Below are positions 29,355 through 38,268 of a stretch of 64,000 nucleotides of DNA, in pieces (the stretch's first letter is position 1; every line of letters starts with the position of its first letter). Made by a program: the position numbers and the translations under genes. Under the pieces are notes generated by a model. That model was not told where the DNA came from, made no database searches, and worked only from the letters and a program-made list of their open reading frames with translations. Origin of the DNA: an uncultured Gammaproteobacteria bacterium (GTDB lineage Bacteria; Pseudomonadota; Gammaproteobacteria; Nitrosococcales; Methylophagaceae); assembly GCA_905479075.1 (NCBI GenBank), contig CAJQLA010000002.1:1-64000 (forward strand), in the 5' to 3' direction.

Positions 29355-30344
29355 ATGCGGATGATATTAGCCACGGATATTGGTGGCACTAAAACACTGT
29401 TTCAGCTATCTACTGAGGATGGTGATGTCGTATTAGAAAAGTCTTATGAAAGCCAAGGCTTTGCTGATTTTGATAGTGTTTTGGCTACCTTTTTAAATGA
29501 GCCAAGTGTCAATAGCTATCAGATAAATCAGGCATGTTTTGCTGTTGCTGGCCCTGTTTCTGGTCGCCAAGCACAGGTTACTAATTTACCTTGGCAATTA
29601 GATGCTGAAGATTTGGCTGCTAAATTTACAATCAACCATATTGTGCTATGTAATGATTTTGAAGCAGTGGCACATGGTATAAATTGTCTTGATGACGATG
29701 ATGTCATTTGTCTTCAACAAGGGGATGAAACAGTGGATGCCCCTCGTGCGGTTATTGGTGCTGGTACCGGACTTGGTCAGGCTTTGATGTTGCCAGCTAA
29801 AGATGATGTCTGGCAGGTTGTCGCGACGGAAGGGGGACATACTGATTTTGGTCCGAGAGATCAGCTTCAAATTTCACTACTTGAACATTTAATGACCAAA
29901 TTCGATCATATTTCTTACGAACGATTGGTGTCAGGCCCAGGTATTGTTGAGATTTATCAGTTTTTGCTCATTCATGAAGGTGGTGATGAAAATGAGCAAC
30001 TTAGACTTGCGATGGAAGAAGGCGATCCAGCAGCTGCAATTAGCCACTTTGCTGCTAAGCAACAGGATACATTAGCGACAAAAACGATGGATTTGTTCAG
30101 CAACATATATGCAGCCCAGGCTGCTAACTTTGCCTTGTCAGTGTTACCTTACTCAGGCTTATACATTGCTGGTGGCATAGCTTCAAAGAATGTAAATTTG
30201 TTCCAGCAACAAGCATTCTTGGATTCATTTTTAGATAAAGGGAAAATGTCAGATTTACTTACTAAAATCCCTATACGGTTGATTTTAGAAGCGAAAGTTG
30301 GTTTATTGGGTGCACGATTATTAGCACGACAATCGCAGGTATAA
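29355..30344 (+). CDS. glk: Glucokinase
   Basis: Glk phosphorylates glucose with ATP in the cytoplasm. The 329-residue protein is of the E. coli Glk type (321 residues) with the ATP-phosphate loop LATDIGGTKT at residues 5-14, AVAGPVSGRQAQVTNLPW near 61-78, the catalytic base region LCNDFEAVAHG near 98 and GAGTGLGQA near 135. ATG 29355 or ATG 29361 could serve as start. It lies 18 bases after pgl and nine bases before apaG. Confidence 0.95.
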   Translation: MRMILATDIGGTKTLFQLSTEDGDVVLEKSYESQGFADFDSVLATFLNEPSVNSYQINQACFAVAGPVSGRQAQVTNLPWQLDAEDLAAKFTINHIVLCNDFEAVAHGINCLDDDDVICLQQGDETVDAPRAVIGAGTGLGQALMLPAKDDVWQVVATEGGHTDFGPRDQLQISLLEHLMTKFDHISYERLVSGPGIVEIYQFLLIHEGGDENEQLRLAMEEGDPAAAISHFAAKQQDTLATKTMDLFSNIYAAQAANFALSVLPYSGLYIAGGIASKNVNLFQQQAFLDSFLDKGKMSDLLTKIPIRLILEAKVGLLGARLLARQSQV

Positions 30345-30352
30345 AATTACAA

Positions 30353-30739
30353 ATGAATGTAGAAAAAAATGCTAACAGTATTTCAGTTGATGTTAAGTCA
30401 TCTTACTTGGAACAAGAATCTGACCCGAGTAAGGAGCGGTATCTTTTCGCTTATACAATTACTATAAAAAATGATAGTAACGCATCTGCGCGATTGTTAT
30501 CTCGTTATTGGAAAATAACGGGTGGTGACGGTCATGAACAAGAAGTGGAAGGGGATGGCGTAGTTGGTCAGCATCCTTATTTAACACCCGAACAAGAGTT
30601 CACTTATACCAGTGCGGCTATGTTAGATACGCCAGTAGGTATGATGCAAGGCCATTATAAGATGGTAAATGATGATGGCGAACGATTTGAAGTGACTATT
30701 CCGCCATTTACTTTAGCGGTACCGAAAACATTACATTAG
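30353..30739 (+). CDS. apaG: ApaG domain protein
   Basis: A 128-residue single-domain protein matching ApaG (E. coli 125). It has a fibronectin-III-like beta fold with YTITIKNDSNASARLLSRYW near residue 34 and the glycine-rich turn GDGVVGQHPYLTPEQEFTYTS near 62. ApaG has been linked to cobalt/magnesium handling and Ap4A control in E. coli, but its direct role is uncertain. In many gammaproteobacteria apaG lies beside ksgA and apaH; here it ends the pgl-glk unit instead. Confidence 0.95.
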   Translation: MNVEKNANSISVDVKSSYLEQESDPSKERYLFAYTITIKNDSNASARLLSRYWKITGGDGHEQEVEGDGVVGQHPYLTPEQEFTYTSAAMLDTPVGMMQGHYKMVNDDGERFEVTIPPFTLAVPKTLH

Positions 30740-30740
30740 T

Positions 30741-31628
30741 TTATTTGGGTGCAAAGATGCACTGACCGATTGAACCTTCAGCACATTTCTGCCCATTCAC
30801 CCAAATAGCGTGATCAAAACGAGCATTATCCAAAATACTACCGCCTAAGTTGGCATTGTTTAGATCTGCATACGACAGATCGGCATCAGTTAAATCACTA
30901 TTACTAAGATCGCTTCCTTTAAAGTTAGTGCCAATCAGCACCGTACTTTGTAGATTGGCATAGCTAAAATTACTCAAGCTTAAGTCGCTGTATGCAAAAT
31001 CAACGTTTTCTAAAGTGGCATTCATGAAATTCGAATTTGTTAATTGACTATTTCGCATTTGTGAAGTCGATAGGTCTTGGTGGCTGGCATCTAAATTAGG
31101 TTTTAAACAGTTACTCCAGTTAACCCCTTTTGCTGCGGGTTCAGAGCAATTAGGCAAGGGAACGGGCAAAAGAGTAGGAAACAACACGGCAAGGATAGTA
31201 ATCACAACTAAGATTGAAAAAATGAGTGTCAATGGCCCTGTGAATGTCGGTTTTTTCGCACGAAATTTTTTCATCAGTAGACTACGAGATTGCCGACTTT
31301 GTATTAGGTTATCTGGTTCAGCAAGCCGCCTTTCTTGTTTTCTAACTTGACCATTTTCAGCTGAGGCAGCTTGGATTTCGCGGCGATCAAAACCGGTACG
31401 TTCATCTAGCCGTCTTTTTAATTTTTCTTTATTTTTGTTGTTATCTAATTGAGGGTGTAATTCTTCGAAATCGATTATGCGATGCCAGTTGTGCTTGTCA
31501 CTACTGACTTCATCTTGCATGCAAAGCCGACCCAATACTAAGTGATTAGTAATTATTGAGTTTGGAAAAGGGCCGCTAACAACGCCTTTATCTCGTAAAT
31601 ACCATAATGTGTTTTTCTTTTTCATCAT
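30741..31628 (-). CDS. GYF_2-like plus pentapeptide-repeat membrane protein
   Basis: A 295-residue protein with an unusual layout. Residues 8-50 (LWYLRDKGVVSGPFPNS) look like a GYF_2-type adaptor domain, residues 70-115 are basic and polar, one membrane segment spans about 131-152, and residues about 175-270 are a pentapeptide-repeat coil of A(D/N)L-type units such as SDLTDADLSYADLNNANLGG. The N-terminus should be cytosolic and the repeat domain periplasmic. Function unknown. It starts divergently from fliK and its stop is one base from that of apaG. Confidence 0.85.
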   Translation of the reverse strand: MMKKKNTLWYLRDKGVVSGPFPNSIITNHLVLGRLCMQDEVSSDKHNWHRIIDFEELHPQLDNNKNKEKLKRRLDERTGFDRREIQAASAENGQVRKQERRLAEPDNLIQSRQSRSLLMKKFRAKKPTFTGPLTLIFSILVVITILAVLFPTLLPVPLPNCSEPAAKGVNWSNCLKPNLDASHQDLSTSQMRNSQLTNSNFMNATLENVDFAYSDLSLSNFSYANLQSTVLIGTNFKGSDLSNSDLTDADLSYADLNNANLGGSILDNARFDHAIWVNGQKCAEGSIGQCIFAPK

Positions 31629-31679
31629 GTCTTGTTTAAGCTGTCCATGTGCTTGTTATACTAGCATTGTGTAGAGCAG

Positions 31680-33575
31680 TTGTGGGTTGAGAAAGCGTTG
31701 CATATACAACATTTAGTACAAAATAGTCAGAGTTTACCTAGCGCTATCGCCCCTCAGGCCTTGGCGGAACTGGTGGCTGGGCAACGTATAGACGCTGTTG
31801 TGGTTAAAGCTGCGCTAGCGGCGCAACTGGCTTCAATTAAAGTGGCGGACTCACTACTGCACGTCACAACGCCAGTTGCTTTGCAACAAGGTCAAACAGT
31901 ACAGCTTGAATTGATTCAAACTAATGGCAGGCAAGTATTAAGTCTTGTTTCAGCTGAGTCAGCAAAAGCCACCCAAACTAGCGCCGTAACTGTTCAGCCT
32001 TTAGCGCAAGGCCAGAAATATCTTGCACAAGTCATTAAAGTCCTTAATGACAGCCGCATTGTTATAGAACTCAAGTCGATGCCGGCTAACGAGCAATTAG
32101 CTCAAGGCCAAGTAAGGAATTCAGCCGCAGTGACTACTCAGCAAATTGATGTCGATATAGCTAAGTTAGCTAAGCAATTTACTGTTGGAGAGAAATTGCT
32201 TGTGGATGTTATCAATAGTAAACCGCTCGCGATTGAACTACGCGCACCCACGCAATCTAGAGAGCAGGTTGTCATTGCCAAGCTTAAACAATTACTACAA
32301 CAGCAAACACCAACGACAAAACAAAATGTGACAGGACTGACTAAGACTATTCAGACCTCATTCATCCCTCAAGCAGTTAGAAATGAAGTTAGTCACCTTA
32401 TTAATAATGTACTTGATAAGCAGTCGGTTAATCGGCCTCAGTTATTACAACAGGCATTACAACAATCAGGTTTATTTACAGAAAAACAGTTATTAAAACA
32501 ACCTGCATTACTTAACAAGGACTTTAAAGCCAATGTGTTGAAAGTACTGGCTAGAATTGAAGGCGAGTTAACAAAAAATGCTAAAGAGGTACTGGCTATT
32601 AGTAATAAGCCTATTGTGCCACTGTCAAAAGAGCTAGCTTTAGGGCAACTCGCTGGGAAACCAGCATCGCAAGCAATAGACAAACCGACACAATCTTTAT
32701 CGGTATCAACACAGTCCATCATTAATAAATTAAAGAATGGTAATACTTCGCAAGATTCTGTGAAGCCGCAGAATATTCAATTACCCAAAAAAACGTCTAT
32801 TGAAACGACAAGGCAACAAAATAATACCAGAATAGAAGCAACGAATAGTAAAGCAGAACCATCAGCAGTAAAACCGCTATCCTCCTTGATCTTGGCAAGT
32901 GCTTTTCATCGAATCAATAGTTCATCAGCGACTGTGTTGTCATCCCCACCTTTAACAAGCAGTTTTTCAGCATTGATGCCATTGTCAAACATCGCTATTT
33001 CGACACCGGCACAAGCGATGGGCTTAGCAAAATTAATAGCACATGCTATGGCTTCAGAAAAGGTAAGAGGGTTACAAGTTGAATTTGTTGTTTTACAAAA
33101 CTTGTTAAAAGAAGTCGAAAGTTTACATACGCGATTGCAGTTGACTCAGTTTTCTATGCTCAAAGAAGCTGAACCTTCGCCCAATATGCCGACAGCAAGT
33201 TGGCTATTAGATTTACCCATTAAAGACCAACAAGATATTCATTTTGTTCAATTGCAGATAGATCAACATAAAGACGAAAATGACGAGGAAAGCAATGATA
33301 TATGGAATGTACAACTCCGCTTAGATACACAAAATTTAGGACCCTTACAAGCTACGGTAACCCTGCATAACAATGATATAAAAGTGGTATTACGAGCTGA
33401 AAGAGCGACTAGTGCTGAACTACTACAACAAAATCTTTCTAATTTAGAATCCGCATTAGAAAAGCTGGGCGTTTCCTTAAGCCATATTAGTTGTGTCTGT
33501 GGTGAAGTCGCTAAACCAACGCTTGTACAACAATATCTCAGTGAATCAGATTCTTTGGTGGATATTTTGATATGA
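31680..33575 (+). CDS. fliK: Flagellar hook-length control protein FliK-like
   Basis: A 631-residue protein, very rich in Gln, Ser, Thr and Ala, with the low-complexity ruler-like middle typical of FliK. The C-terminal part, from about residue 470, is the conserved Flg_hook domain, including QLRLDTQNLGPLQATVTLHN near 548-567. FliK sets hook length and switches the export gate through FlhB. The start codon is not certain: TTG 31680 opens the frame, and TTG 31698 is possible. It overlaps the FlhB-like gene by four bases. It is separated from the main flagellar cluster by the c-di-GMP gene. Confidence 0.85.
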   Translation: MWVEKALHIQHLVQNSQSLPSAIAPQALAELVAGQRIDAVVVKAALAAQLASIKVADSLLHVTTPVALQQGQTVQLELIQTNGRQVLSLVSAESAKATQTSAVTVQPLAQGQKYLAQVIKVLNDSRIVIELKSMPANEQLAQGQVRNSAAVTTQQIDVDIAKLAKQFTVGEKLLVDVINSKPLAIELRAPTQSREQVVIAKLKQLLQQQTPTTKQNVTGLTKTIQTSFIPQAVRNEVSHLINNVLDKQSVNRPQLLQQALQQSGLFTEKQLLKQPALLNKDFKANVLKVLARIEGELTKNAKEVLAISNKPIVPLSKELALGQLAGKPASQAIDKPTQSLSVSTQSIINKLKNGNTSQDSVKPQNIQLPKKTSIETTRQQNNTRIEATNSKAEPSAVKPLSSLILASAFHRINSSSATVLSSPPLTSSFSALMPLSNIAISTPAQAMGLAKLIAHAMASEKVRGLQVEFVVLQNLLKEVESLHTRLQLTQFSMLKEAEPSPNMPTASWLLDLPIKDQQDIHFVQLQIDQHKDENDEESNDIWNVQLRLDTQNLGPLQATVTLHNNDIKVVLRAERATSAELLQQNLSNLESALEKLGVSLSHISCVCGEVAKPTLVQQYLSESDSLVDILI

Positions 33576-33862
33576 CGAATGATAACGAACCATTGCGCGC
33601 TGTGGCTTTAAAATATGATGGTGAAAATGCACCCACGGTGACAGCAAGCGGTGAGGGTAATATAGCCGAAGAAATTATTCGAATCGCGCACGAACATGGC
33701 GTTCCTTTGAGGGAAGATGCCATGCTTGCCGCTTTATTGGGTGAATTAGAGCTAGGTGAGGAAATTCCTCAGACGCTATATCGCGTCATTGCTGAAGTGA
33801 TCGCATTTGCTTATATGGTGTCAGGTAAAGTACCAGTAATTAATGATAAAAATGAAACCTAA
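33572..33862 (+). CDS. FlhB C-terminal-like protein (FhlB)
   Basis: A 96-residue soluble protein matching the cytoplasmic C-terminal lobe of FlhB/EscU, with LRAVALKYDGENAPTVTASG near residue 8 and REDAMLAALLGELELGEEIP near 47. It lacks the membrane part and the autocleaving NPTH motif. Such FhlB proteins accompany fliK in many gammaproteobacteria and may substitute for the FlhB-CC domain in substrate switching. The ATG overlaps the fliK stop (ATGA). Confidence 0.92.
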   Translation: MTNDNEPLRAVALKYDGENAPTVTASGEGNIAEEIIRIAHEHGVPLREDAMLAALLGELELGEEIPQTLYRVIAEVIAFAYMVSGKVPVINDKNET

Positions 33863-33910
33863 ATAAAGTGAAAACAGCATAAAAGTACCGTTTTTTAGGT
33901 GTCAAAAATA

Positions 33911-33953
33911 CAACACTTTATAATTTGCTTTACAAAAAACACATTAAGTGTTG
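33911..33953 (+). terminator. Long-loop inverted repeat after the FlhB-like gene
   Basis: CAACACTT and AAGTGTTG pair across a 27-base loop, followed by a T-rich tail ATTTTTAT. It lies 49 bases after the stop of the FlhB-like gene and could end the fliK unit, though the long loop is poor for intrinsic termination. A perfect TATAAT sits inside at 33919-33924 and may be a -10 for the next gene, with only a weak -35. Confidence 0.35.
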
Positions 33954-34026
33954 ATTTTTATAAATAAAACAGATATTGTCTTCTGCATATCAAAAAGTGG
34001 TCACATGATGTGGTGATGTAGATTCA

Positions 34027-35862
34027 ATGACAATTGAGAGTAGTACTGATTTGGAACTCGCAAGAGAGCTCCCGCCAAATCTGCAAGTTGCCCCGATTAC
34101 GGGTTCAGACGTTGCCACATTACTCGACTCCAAAATATTAGTAGCTGGAGCCAAAGGTTCAGACATTGCCTTTATGAAGACAATGCTTGAGATCAGTGGC
34201 TTCACAGCCATTGTTACTGCAAGCACTGGCGAAGAAGTAATCAATAATCTTCGCCAAGGTATCAATGGCGAAATTTGTGACATCGACCTCATTGTATTAG
34301 ATTCAAGCCTTACTTATTTATCAGCTCATCAGCTTAGAGCGATGATGGATCAGTTTGATGAGTGGCGATTAATTCCAATTATTTCCTTAACACAAGAGTC
34401 GAAATGGGATCATGCACAAGCCCTCACAGACTTAGGCCATGGCGTGACATCGTTGCAGTATCATCCGCTGACAGCTGAATCCTTTCCACCATCGGTAATG
34501 ACAGCATTAGCAGTGAAGAAAGAACGTGATGAAAGCTACAAGCATCGAATGGAATTGGAAGATGAATTAGCTAAACTTAAAGTGATGGAAGCTAGGCTTC
34601 AATTTAGTGTTGATCATGATGAGTTAACCGGACTAGGAAATCGTCGTAAGCTTGAGCAATCGCTTGAATTAAGCCTTATTCAGGCAAGAAATTTTCAGAC
34701 TAATAGTGCTTTACTCTATATAGATTTAGATCGATTTAAAGTGCTCAATGATACTGAAGGTCATGTCGCCGGTGATTCATTATTGATACAGATAGCAAAT
34801 TCATTGCGTAGCATTTTCTCAACTAAGGATATATTGGTGAGGATCGGATCGGATGAATTCGCTGTTTTAATTGATAATATACATGCGCCAGAAGCGATTC
34901 AAAAAGCTGAACAGCTTAGAACTAGCCTCGATGGTTATAGTTTTGAACATTTAGGTAATCAATATCATTTATCAGCCAGTATTGGAATTAAAGTCATTTC
35001 ACCAGGAAAAGAATTAATCGTCGGTGATATCTTATCTAACGCTAATCAAGCCTGCTATACCGCTAAGAAAAGAGGTCGCAACCGCGTGCATTTATATAGT
35101 CCAGATGATATGGAAATGCATACTTTAAAACATAATGTGCAATGGGCGCCACGGATTAGAGCGGCATTGCAACAGCAAAACTTCTTCCTTGAATTTCAGC
35201 CTATTTATTCAGTTGAAACTAGTAGTATTAGTCATTATGAGAGCCTAATTCGAATGAAAGGAGAAGACGGCACTGTTTATAGTCCAAATGATTTTATTCC
35301 TGTTGCAGAAGCGATAGGCTTAGTCCAGCAGATTGATTTATGGGTGATTAACCATGTTTTTGATTTGATTCGGACAATGCCGACAGATATTTCATTTACT
35401 ATCAATTTATCGGGTAATATTTTTCTTGACCACCAGTTATATCCCTTAGTGGAGAAGAAATTATATGAAACAGATGTTGATCCGCGAAGAATAGTTTTTG
35501 AAATTACTGAAACAGCGGCAATTTCTAATTTTGAACAAACTAAAGCGATGGTCAAGAAAATTCGCTCTTTAGGCTGTCGATTTGCTTTGGATGATTTTGG
35601 CGCGGGTTTCAATTCATACAACTATATAAAACATTTCCCTGTTGATATCTTGAAAATCGATGGTAGCTTTATCACAGACTTAGAAACAGACTCTGTTGAT
35701 CAATTATTAGTGAAATCAATGATAGATATCGCTCATAGCCTTGGTAAGAAAACGGTGGCGGAATACGTCGAAAAACAAAGTACGATGGATATACTAAAAA
35801 AATTCGGTATTGATTACATCCAAGGCTTTCTGGTTGGTAAACCTTCCCCAGACTTAGTGTAA
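34027..35862 (+). CDS. Receiver-like, GGDEF and EAL domain c-di-GMP protein
   Basis: A 611-residue cytoplasmic protein. Residues about 36-150 resemble a receiver domain: LIVLDSS keeps the phosphoacceptor-type Asp, but the N-terminal acidic pair and the C-terminal Lys are missing. A short coiled linker leads to the GGDEF domain (about 185-345) whose signature reads RIGSDEF. The EAL domain (about 365-605) has YESLIRM in place of EAL, with NLSG, DDFGAGFNS, LKIDGSF, VAEYVE and YIQGFLVG preserved. It probably degrades c-di-GMP, with the GGDEF site uncertain. Its location among flagellar genes suggests motility control. It converges on the DUF2802 gene with a nine-base overlap. Confidence 0.92.
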   Translation: MTIESSTDLELARELPPNLQVAPITGSDVATLLDSKILVAGAKGSDIAFMKTMLEISGFTAIVTASTGEEVINNLRQGINGEICDIDLIVLDSSLTYLSAHQLRAMMDQFDEWRLIPIISLTQESKWDHAQALTDLGHGVTSLQYHPLTAESFPPSVMTALAVKKERDESYKHRMELEDELAKLKVMEARLQFSVDHDELTGLGNRRKLEQSLELSLIQARNFQTNSALLYIDLDRFKVLNDTEGHVAGDSLLIQIANSLRSIFSTKDILVRIGSDEFAVLIDNIHAPEAIQKAEQLRTSLDGYSFEHLGNQYHLSASIGIKVISPGKELIVGDILSNANQACYTAKKRGRNRVHLYSPDDMEMHTLKHNVQWAPRIRAALQQQNFFLEFQPIYSVETSSISHYESLIRMKGEDGTVYSPNDFIPVAEAIGLVQQIDLWVINHVFDLIRTMPTDISFTINLSGNIFLDHQLYPLVEKKLYETDVDPRRIVFEITETAAISNFEQTKAMVKKIRSLGCRFALDDFGAGFNSYNYIKHFPVDILKIDGSFITDLETDSVDQLLVKSMIDIAHSLGKKTVAEYVEKQSTMDILKKFGIDYIQGFLVGKPSPDLV

Positions 35863-36249
35863 GTCACTTTTTAAACTGCTACTCTCATCACCGGAACCAT
35901 ACATTCGTTCAATAATATGGGCTTCTTCATCCGTTAAATTACAGCTATCAATAAGTTGTTCGATAGCGGCGCCTTTTTTTGCAAGGCGTATGGCATGATC
36001 GTAGTTATGTTGTGGTGCGGTTCCCAAACTTTGGCTACTTTGTTGTTCCTTTAATTTTGCTAATGTACGCTCAAACTTGAGGATGCGTTCATCCACTCCG
36101 ACAGTACCCGCAGTGAGGATCAATAACTGATTTTGCAGATCAGCTATTTTCGCGAGCTGAAATTGGTGTCGCTGATATTGTTGATAAAATACACTGGCCA
36201 CACTAATAAGTGCTATGCCAGCAGCAATAGCGATAAGATAGAGTGTCAT
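35854..36249 (-). CDS. DUF2802 protein of the flagellar cluster
   Basis: A 131-residue membrane-anchored protein: one N-terminal segment (MTLYLIAIAAGIALISVASV), then a coiled coil and a C-terminal helical region LAKKGAAIEQLIDSCNLTDEEAHIIERMYG typical of DUF2802. The start at 36249 is preferred because AGGG lies eight bases upstream; the upstream in-frame ATG at 36267 has no such site. In Pseudomonas-type clusters this gene follows motC-motD-parA-cheW; here it follows motD with only a small ORF between. Function unknown. Confidence 0.8.
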   Translation of the reverse strand: MTLYLIAIAAGIALISVASVFYQQYQRHQFQLAKIADLQNQLLILTAGTVGVDERILKFERTLAKLKEQQSSQSLGTAPQHNYDHAIRLAKKGAAIEQLIDSCNLTDEEAHIIERMYGSGDESSSLKSDLH

Positions 36250-36279
36250 GATAACTGCCCTTTGCATGGTAAAAACAAT

Positions 36280-36450
36280 TTATACATATTCATCGAATAA
36301 ACCTTCCTGCCGTTTTTCTGTCTGTGGTTCATCTTCCTTGCTCTGTTTATGTTTTTTAGAGCGAGTCTTATTTCGGCGCTCTTCCTCATTTTGCTCAGTA
36401 ACGGGCAAATAGGGTGTGGTAGCTGGGAGCGGTTTAATTTCTTCAGACAT
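36280..36450 (-). CDS. Small charged protein between motD and the DUF2802 gene
   Basis: A 56-residue ORF, beginning MSEEIKPLPATTPYLPV and ending QEGLFDEYV, with a highly charged middle (NEEERRNKTRSKKHKQSKED). AGAGG lies about ten bases before the ATG. A longer overlapping frame at 36246-36518 has a composition unlike a protein and is rejected. Short charged proteins ending in an IDEY/DEYV-like tail are familiar from flagellar clusters, but I cannot name a family with confidence. It occupies the place where parA and cheW genes sit in Pseudomonas-type clusters. Confidence 0.6.
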   Translation of the reverse strand: MSEEIKPLPATTPYLPVTEQNEEERRNKTRSKKHKQSKEDEPQTEKRQEGLFDEYV

Positions 36451-36674
36451 AGCATTAGTACCTCTTGTCTGAGCGTTGACGAAATAGATGAGTCTGATAC
36501 ATCGCTAACTCGATTCATTTTGTTTTATATCCGTAACAATATCAATTGCAATTACGTCACGTCAAAAAGGTGGCATGAAAATAACTAGTAAAATCAACGC
36601 ATGTTTTATGCCAGAATTAGTGCGCTAGTTTGTATCTCAGAGTGGGAGTTGTATCTAAACCGCTGAGATTAGTT

Positions 36675-37502
36675 TTATGGCGTGACGGGTTGAGGCGGGA
36701 TAACAGAAGAGAATACTTCTAAGGAACGTCGGCTGTCTTCACTGCCTAAGACAACTAAGACAACACGCCGGTTTTGTTGTCTTCCTTTTTCAGTCACATT
36801 ATCTGCAATAGGTTTAAACTCACCGTAACCAATTGCGGACATTCTTGCGGGGGGTAGTCCATAGCGATCAAGTAAATGAACAACACTGGCTGCACGTGCA
36901 GCAGATAATTCCCAGTTTGATGGGAAGCGAGGTGTGTTAATCGGTTGATTATCGGTAAACCCCTCTACTTGAATAGGGTTAGCTGAGCTACGCAATATAT
37001 CAGCAACCTTGCCTATAATGGGTATAGCATCATTGGCCAGACGAGACTCCCCACTGGAAAAAAGTATTCTAGATTTGATTTCAAGCTCTAACCAATCTTC
37101 TCCCTTTTTGATAGAAACGTCTTCGTTTTCGATTAAATCGGCAAGGGTAGAGCTCAGTTGATTAGAAAGGTCATTAATTGTCCTAACAACGTCTTCTGAA
37201 GGGATTGGCGGTGTGGGGGGCAATTCAATAGCGTTAGGGGTACTATCTATAGCATCTTCCTCTGAAGATTGTGTACCTTTACCGCGGCTAATCTGACCAA
37301 TTTGTATCGGATCTAAACTTTTCTTTGGTTCGGTAAATACACCTTCAAGGGTATCGGATAAAACGCGAAATTTACCTTCATTCACCGATGATATGGAGTA
37401 CATAACGACAAAAAATGCGAATAATAGAGTAATAAAATCGGCGTAGGATACCAACCACCTTTCGTGATTAATATGTTCTTCTTCTTTTTTTCTACGCGCC
37501 AT
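36675..37502 (-). CDS. motD: Flagellar motor stator protein MotD (MotB family)
   Basis: A 275-residue stator B subunit. The single membrane helix near residues 17-38 (WLVSYADFITLLFAFFVVMY) contains the conserved ion-carrying Asp. The C-terminal OmpA-like peptidoglycan-binding domain spans about 140-265, with EGFTDNQPINT and NWELSAARAASVV. It forms the stator with MotC, 11 bases upstream. Pseudomonas-type MotC/MotD naming is used because of the position after fliA. Whether it uses H+ or Na+ cannot be fixed from sequence alone. Confidence 0.93.
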   Translation of the reverse strand: MARRKKEEEHINHERWLVSYADFITLLFAFFVVMYSISSVNEGKFRVLSDTLEGVFTEPKKSLDPIQIGQISRGKGTQSSEEDAIDSTPNAIELPPTPPIPSEDVVRTINDLSNQLSSTLADLIENEDVSIKKGEDWLELEIKSRILFSSGESRLANDAIPIIGKVADILRSSANPIQVEGFTDNQPINTPRFPSNWELSAARAASVVHLLDRYGLPPARMSAIGYGEFKPIADNVTEKGRQQNRRVVLVVLGSEDSRRSLEVFSSVIPPQPVTP

Positions 37503-37513
37503 GGCTGAGGCCT

Positions 37514-38254
37514 TTAGCTAAGATAAGCTTGCAAACGGCTTTCAATATTCCGAGGGTTATCGCCGTCGGCAACACTTATTAAACCTTCAATAAGCATCAT
37601 TTGTACTCGACTGCGATAAGTAATAATTGACTTCAATTTATTACCGATAGGTAGAAAGAATAAGTTAGCCAGAGCAACACCATAAATTGTTGCGACAAAG
37701 GCAACAGCAATACCAGCGCCAAGCGATGAGGGATCCGCCAGGTTACCCATAACATGGATCAGCCCTAATACAGCGCCAATGATACCGATAGTAGGCGAGT
37801 AGCCCCCCATGGCATCATAAACTTTTGCACAAGCAAGATCGTTACTTTCTTGAATATCAAGATCTGCTTCCATTATTTCACGAATTAACTCGGGTTCAGC
37901 CCCATCAGCAATGAGTTGAAGCCCTTTCTGACTGAATAGATCTTCTTCATCCATTGCGATTGATTCTAAGCGCATCAGGCCTTCTTTACGTGCTACTTGA
38001 TTCCACTCAAGAATTCTATCTAAAGTGGCTTCAGCTGAAATTTTGGGTGGTACAAATACCCAGCCTAATATGCGGACTGAGCGTAAGAATGTCCCTAGTG
38101 GTGTTTGTAACATTACAGCACCAAGCGTGCCGCCAAGTACAATAAGAAGGGCGACAGCATTCATAATGGTGTCAATGTGACCACCTTCAAGGTACTGGCC
38201 TCCAATAATGGCCCCAAAGCCAACTAACAATCCGATTAAGCTAAGAATATCCAT
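37514..38254 (-). CDS. motC: Flagellar motor stator protein MotC (MotA family)
   Basis: A 246-residue stator A subunit with four membrane segments (about 4-20, 30-48, 148-168 and 182-203). The cytoplasmic loop holds charged residues that meet FliG, and MGGYSPTIGIIGAVLGLIHVM near residue 149 with GAGIAVAFVATIYGVALANL near 176 are the family signatures. It pairs with motD. In related clusters cheY, cheZ, cheA and cheB stand between fliA and motC; here only a 72-residue ORF does. Confidence 0.94.
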   Translation of the reverse strand: MDILSLIGLLVGFGAIIGGQYLEGGHIDTIMNAVALLIVLGGTLGAVMLQTPLGTFLRSVRILGWVFVPPKISAEATLDRILEWNQVARKEGLMRLESIAMDEEDLFSQKGLQLIADGAEPELIREIMEADLDIQESNDLACAKVYDAMGGYSPTIGIIGAVLGLIHVMGNLADPSSLGAGIAVAFVATIYGVALANLFFLPIGNKLKSIITYRSRVQMMLIEGLISVADGDNPRNIESRLQAYLS

Positions 38255-38268
38255 AATTTACGAGTGCA

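Noticed and set aside
36246..36518. A 90-residue minus-strand frame upstream of the DUF2802 gene
   Set aside because: Its composition looks random and it overlaps both the better-supported 56-residue ORF and the DUF2802 start.
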